Below are positions 62,706-64,000 of a DNA stretch of 64,000 bases, piece by piece; within the stretch, counting starts at the first letter, position 1; each line of letters opens with the position of its first letter. Origin of the DNA: an uncultured Bacteroidales bacterium (GTDB lineage Bacteria; Bacteroidota; Bacteroidia; Bacteroidales; UBA932); contig UQMB01000008.1 in NCBI GenBank assembly GCA_900541925.1, positions 50,775-114,774 on the forward strand. Direction: 5' to 3'. The notes below the pieces were generated by a model, which did no database searches, had not been told where the DNA came from, and worked only from the letters and a program-made list of their open reading frames with translations. The position numbers and the translations under genes are program-made.

Positions 62706-62744
62706 CCCTTTCCGCCTTGCCGATTTCCATTATTTCGCATACCT

Positions 62745-63002
62745 ATGTACAAGCCGGTTGACATCATCATAGATGACTTCGGGATGAAGCCAATCGATGG
62801 ACAACAACAGAATGACTTCGAGCAAATCCTTGATGACAGGTACAAACGCAAAGCCCTCATCATCTCCAGCCAACTGCCGGTATCAGACTGGCATGCACTC
62901 TTCAGAAACGAACTGATAGCGGATGCTTCCCGAAATGGTGTCCGTATTGACAAGACTGCAACATCTGATATCCTCATAAGCCGAGTAATGGTCCAAATAT
63001 AA
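62745..63002 (+). pseudogene. IS21-type IstB helper ATPase, fragment
   Basis: 85 residues around the Walker B of IstB: PVDIIIDDFGMKPIDGQQQN, then EQILDDRYKRKALIISSQLP and VSDWHALF..IADA. The Walker A half and the IstA gene are missing. It is a small relic 40 bases after the fic stop. Bases 63003-63224 hold nothing else I can support. Confidence 0.8.
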
Positions 63003-63224
63003 GTCACGTAACCCAGATAGGGGAAGCACTGCTGCGCTCCACACTTAAAAAAATGCGCTTTCCTGTGCCTTCTGGCCATCTTCCTGCGCTGCTTTCAGGC
63101 ACATCGAACGGCCTTTATCGGAAAAACCATGTAGTGCTGGGGGAAATGCGGGCCAATCGGACAGCTACTGCGAAGCAAAGCGTGGTGGCTATGAATAATG
63201 CAGGCTAAAGAGTGGGAACTTGAC

Positions 63225-63259
63225 AAAAAAGTGGTTGTTTCCAAAATGGAAATAACCAC
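63225..63259 (-). terminator. Terminator for the metallophosphoesterase gene
   Basis: On the minus strand GTGGTTxTTTCC / GGAAAxAACCAC with a 5-base loop, followed by TTTTTT (63225-63230). About 95 bases beyond the stop at 63354. Confidence 0.75.
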
Positions 63260-63353
63260 ACCGCATGGTGCTATGAACAACAAGTTCTAGACTCATATTG
63301 TTGATTTTCATCATCTTGACGCGATAATTGTCATTGGCTATGGTATCTTCATC

Positions 63354-63940
63354 TTATTGTTCTCCTTTCTTCGATTGTTCAATTTGTTTCTCAATAATTG
63401 CTTTCACCTGTGCAAAAGAGACCGGTGTGAAATCGTTGTTGTCCACTCCGACATCATATTGTGTCGGGAGAAGCATACTCAGCCTGGGCGCATCCTTTCC
63501 GGTATTGTTTCTGCTTGTATGCACGTGTCCGAAAAGCTGCCATGTACCATTGTATGAGCCGCCATAACAAAGGAACGGACAATGATTCAGATATATCTTC
63601 TGTTTATCTACTTCGATATACATCTGCATTGATATATGCTCGAAGTATTTCGTATAATTTTGCCTCAGGTTCTTGATGTCGTGGTTGCCGAAAATAAGGT
63701 ATATTTTCCCGTTCAGCCGGCTCAGTACATTTATCCATTCGGCAGAACCTCCCAGGCAGAAATCTCCCAGGTGGAATACAATATCTCCTGACCTACCACG
63801 CGGTTCCAGTTGGAAATAATTGCTTCATTCATGTGTGACACATCCTTGAAAGGTCTGTTGCAGAACCTGATGATATTGGCGTGGTTGAAGTGAGTGTCGG
63901 ATGTAAAGAACACCCTGCTTCCATCAAATTTAAAATTCAT
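63354..63940 (-). pseudogene. Calcineurin-like metallophosphoesterase, single frameshift
   Basis: Two frames together make one complete enzyme of about 195 residues. It starts MNFKFDGSRVFFTSDTHFNH to NRVVGQ, then one missing base near 63785-63790, then GDIVFHLGDFCLGGSAEWIN, LIFGNHDIKNLRQNY, KIYLNHCPFLCYGG and LFGHVHTSRNN. All five metal-site motifs (DTH, GDF, GNHD, NH, GHVH) are there, so the lesion is recent or a sequencing error. Product likely a small phosphodiesterase; substrate unknown. Bases 63941-64000 show nothing. Confidence 0.85.
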
Positions 63941-64000
63941 AATTTTCCTGTTTTCCGCAATGGGACACCCATTTCAGCAATTAGCTGAGATGATATTGAG

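Noticed and set aside
1..64000. CRISPR array
   Set aside because: No series of regularly spaced identical repeats and no Cas proteins were seen.

Overview
The window looks like chromosomal DNA of a high-GC member of the Bacteroidales (Bacteroidota). The evidence is the gene set and gene order (tgt next to an LptF/LptG permease, FtsH-CdsA-Psd, NifU-like plus GGGtGRT, a TGS-containing uridine kinase, a split glycine dehydrogenase). Several promoters fit the Bacteroidota pattern TTTG, about 19 bases, TAnnTTTG. Start codons lack strong Shine-Dalgarno sites. I cannot name the genus.

Bases 1-24,900 and 30,100-50,030 are a normal GC-rich housekeeping core. In order they hold: a minus-strand cluster tgt, lptF/G-like, dut, murF (murF runs off the left edge); a nucleoside MFS carrier; a polyamine ABC operon (potA, potB, potC, potD) headed by an outer-membrane barrel gene; a MalY-type lyase, tRNA-Phe, an M23 lipoprotein and TrmO; a glycine-cleavage operon (gcvT, gcvH, gcvPA, gcvPB) flanked by two uncharacterised genes; an arginase-like enzyme, cardiolipin synthase, a CDP-alcohol phosphatidyltransferase and a large FtsX-type permease. 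The second core stretch carries tRNA-Cys, an envelope and phospholipid block (psd, cdsA, ftsH), birA, rpe, dnaA, an amidase, an LptD-like protein, rho, upp, a nucleoside kinase, a C_GCAxxG_C_C redox protein, the GGGtGRT/NifU-like pair and mnmE.

Two accessory zones interrupt the core. Zone 1 (about 25,000-30,100) is a graveyard. It holds a decayed gene of unknown family split by a 159-bp foldback MITE-like insertion with a TAA target duplication, an XRE/membrane protein pair, an IS4 tail, a retropepsin-like protease, a DUF1016 (YhcG-like) nuclease remnant with an in-frame amber codon, a broken ECF sigma factor and a 38-bp direct repeat. Zone 2 (about 50,030-64,000) is an AT-rich defence-type island. 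It holds a DUF6371 primase-like remnant, a frameshifted PIN-domain protein with coiled coil and two membrane helices behind a palindromic operator and a 46-residue ORF, IS4 and AbiEi remnants, an AAA/DUF4143 ATPase, a second decayed copy of the zone 1 family, an XRE + AAA ATPase + subtilisin operon that resembles IetAS, a Fic enzyme, an IstB remnant and a frameshifted metallophosphoesterase. About 70-bp imperfect direct repeats bracket the subtilisin module.

The most interesting items are the PIN/membrane operon, the subtilisin module with its flanking repeats, the MITE, the duplicated TOBE-like domain in PotA, and the double membrane anchoring of PotD. All family names come from reading the translations; no database search was possible.
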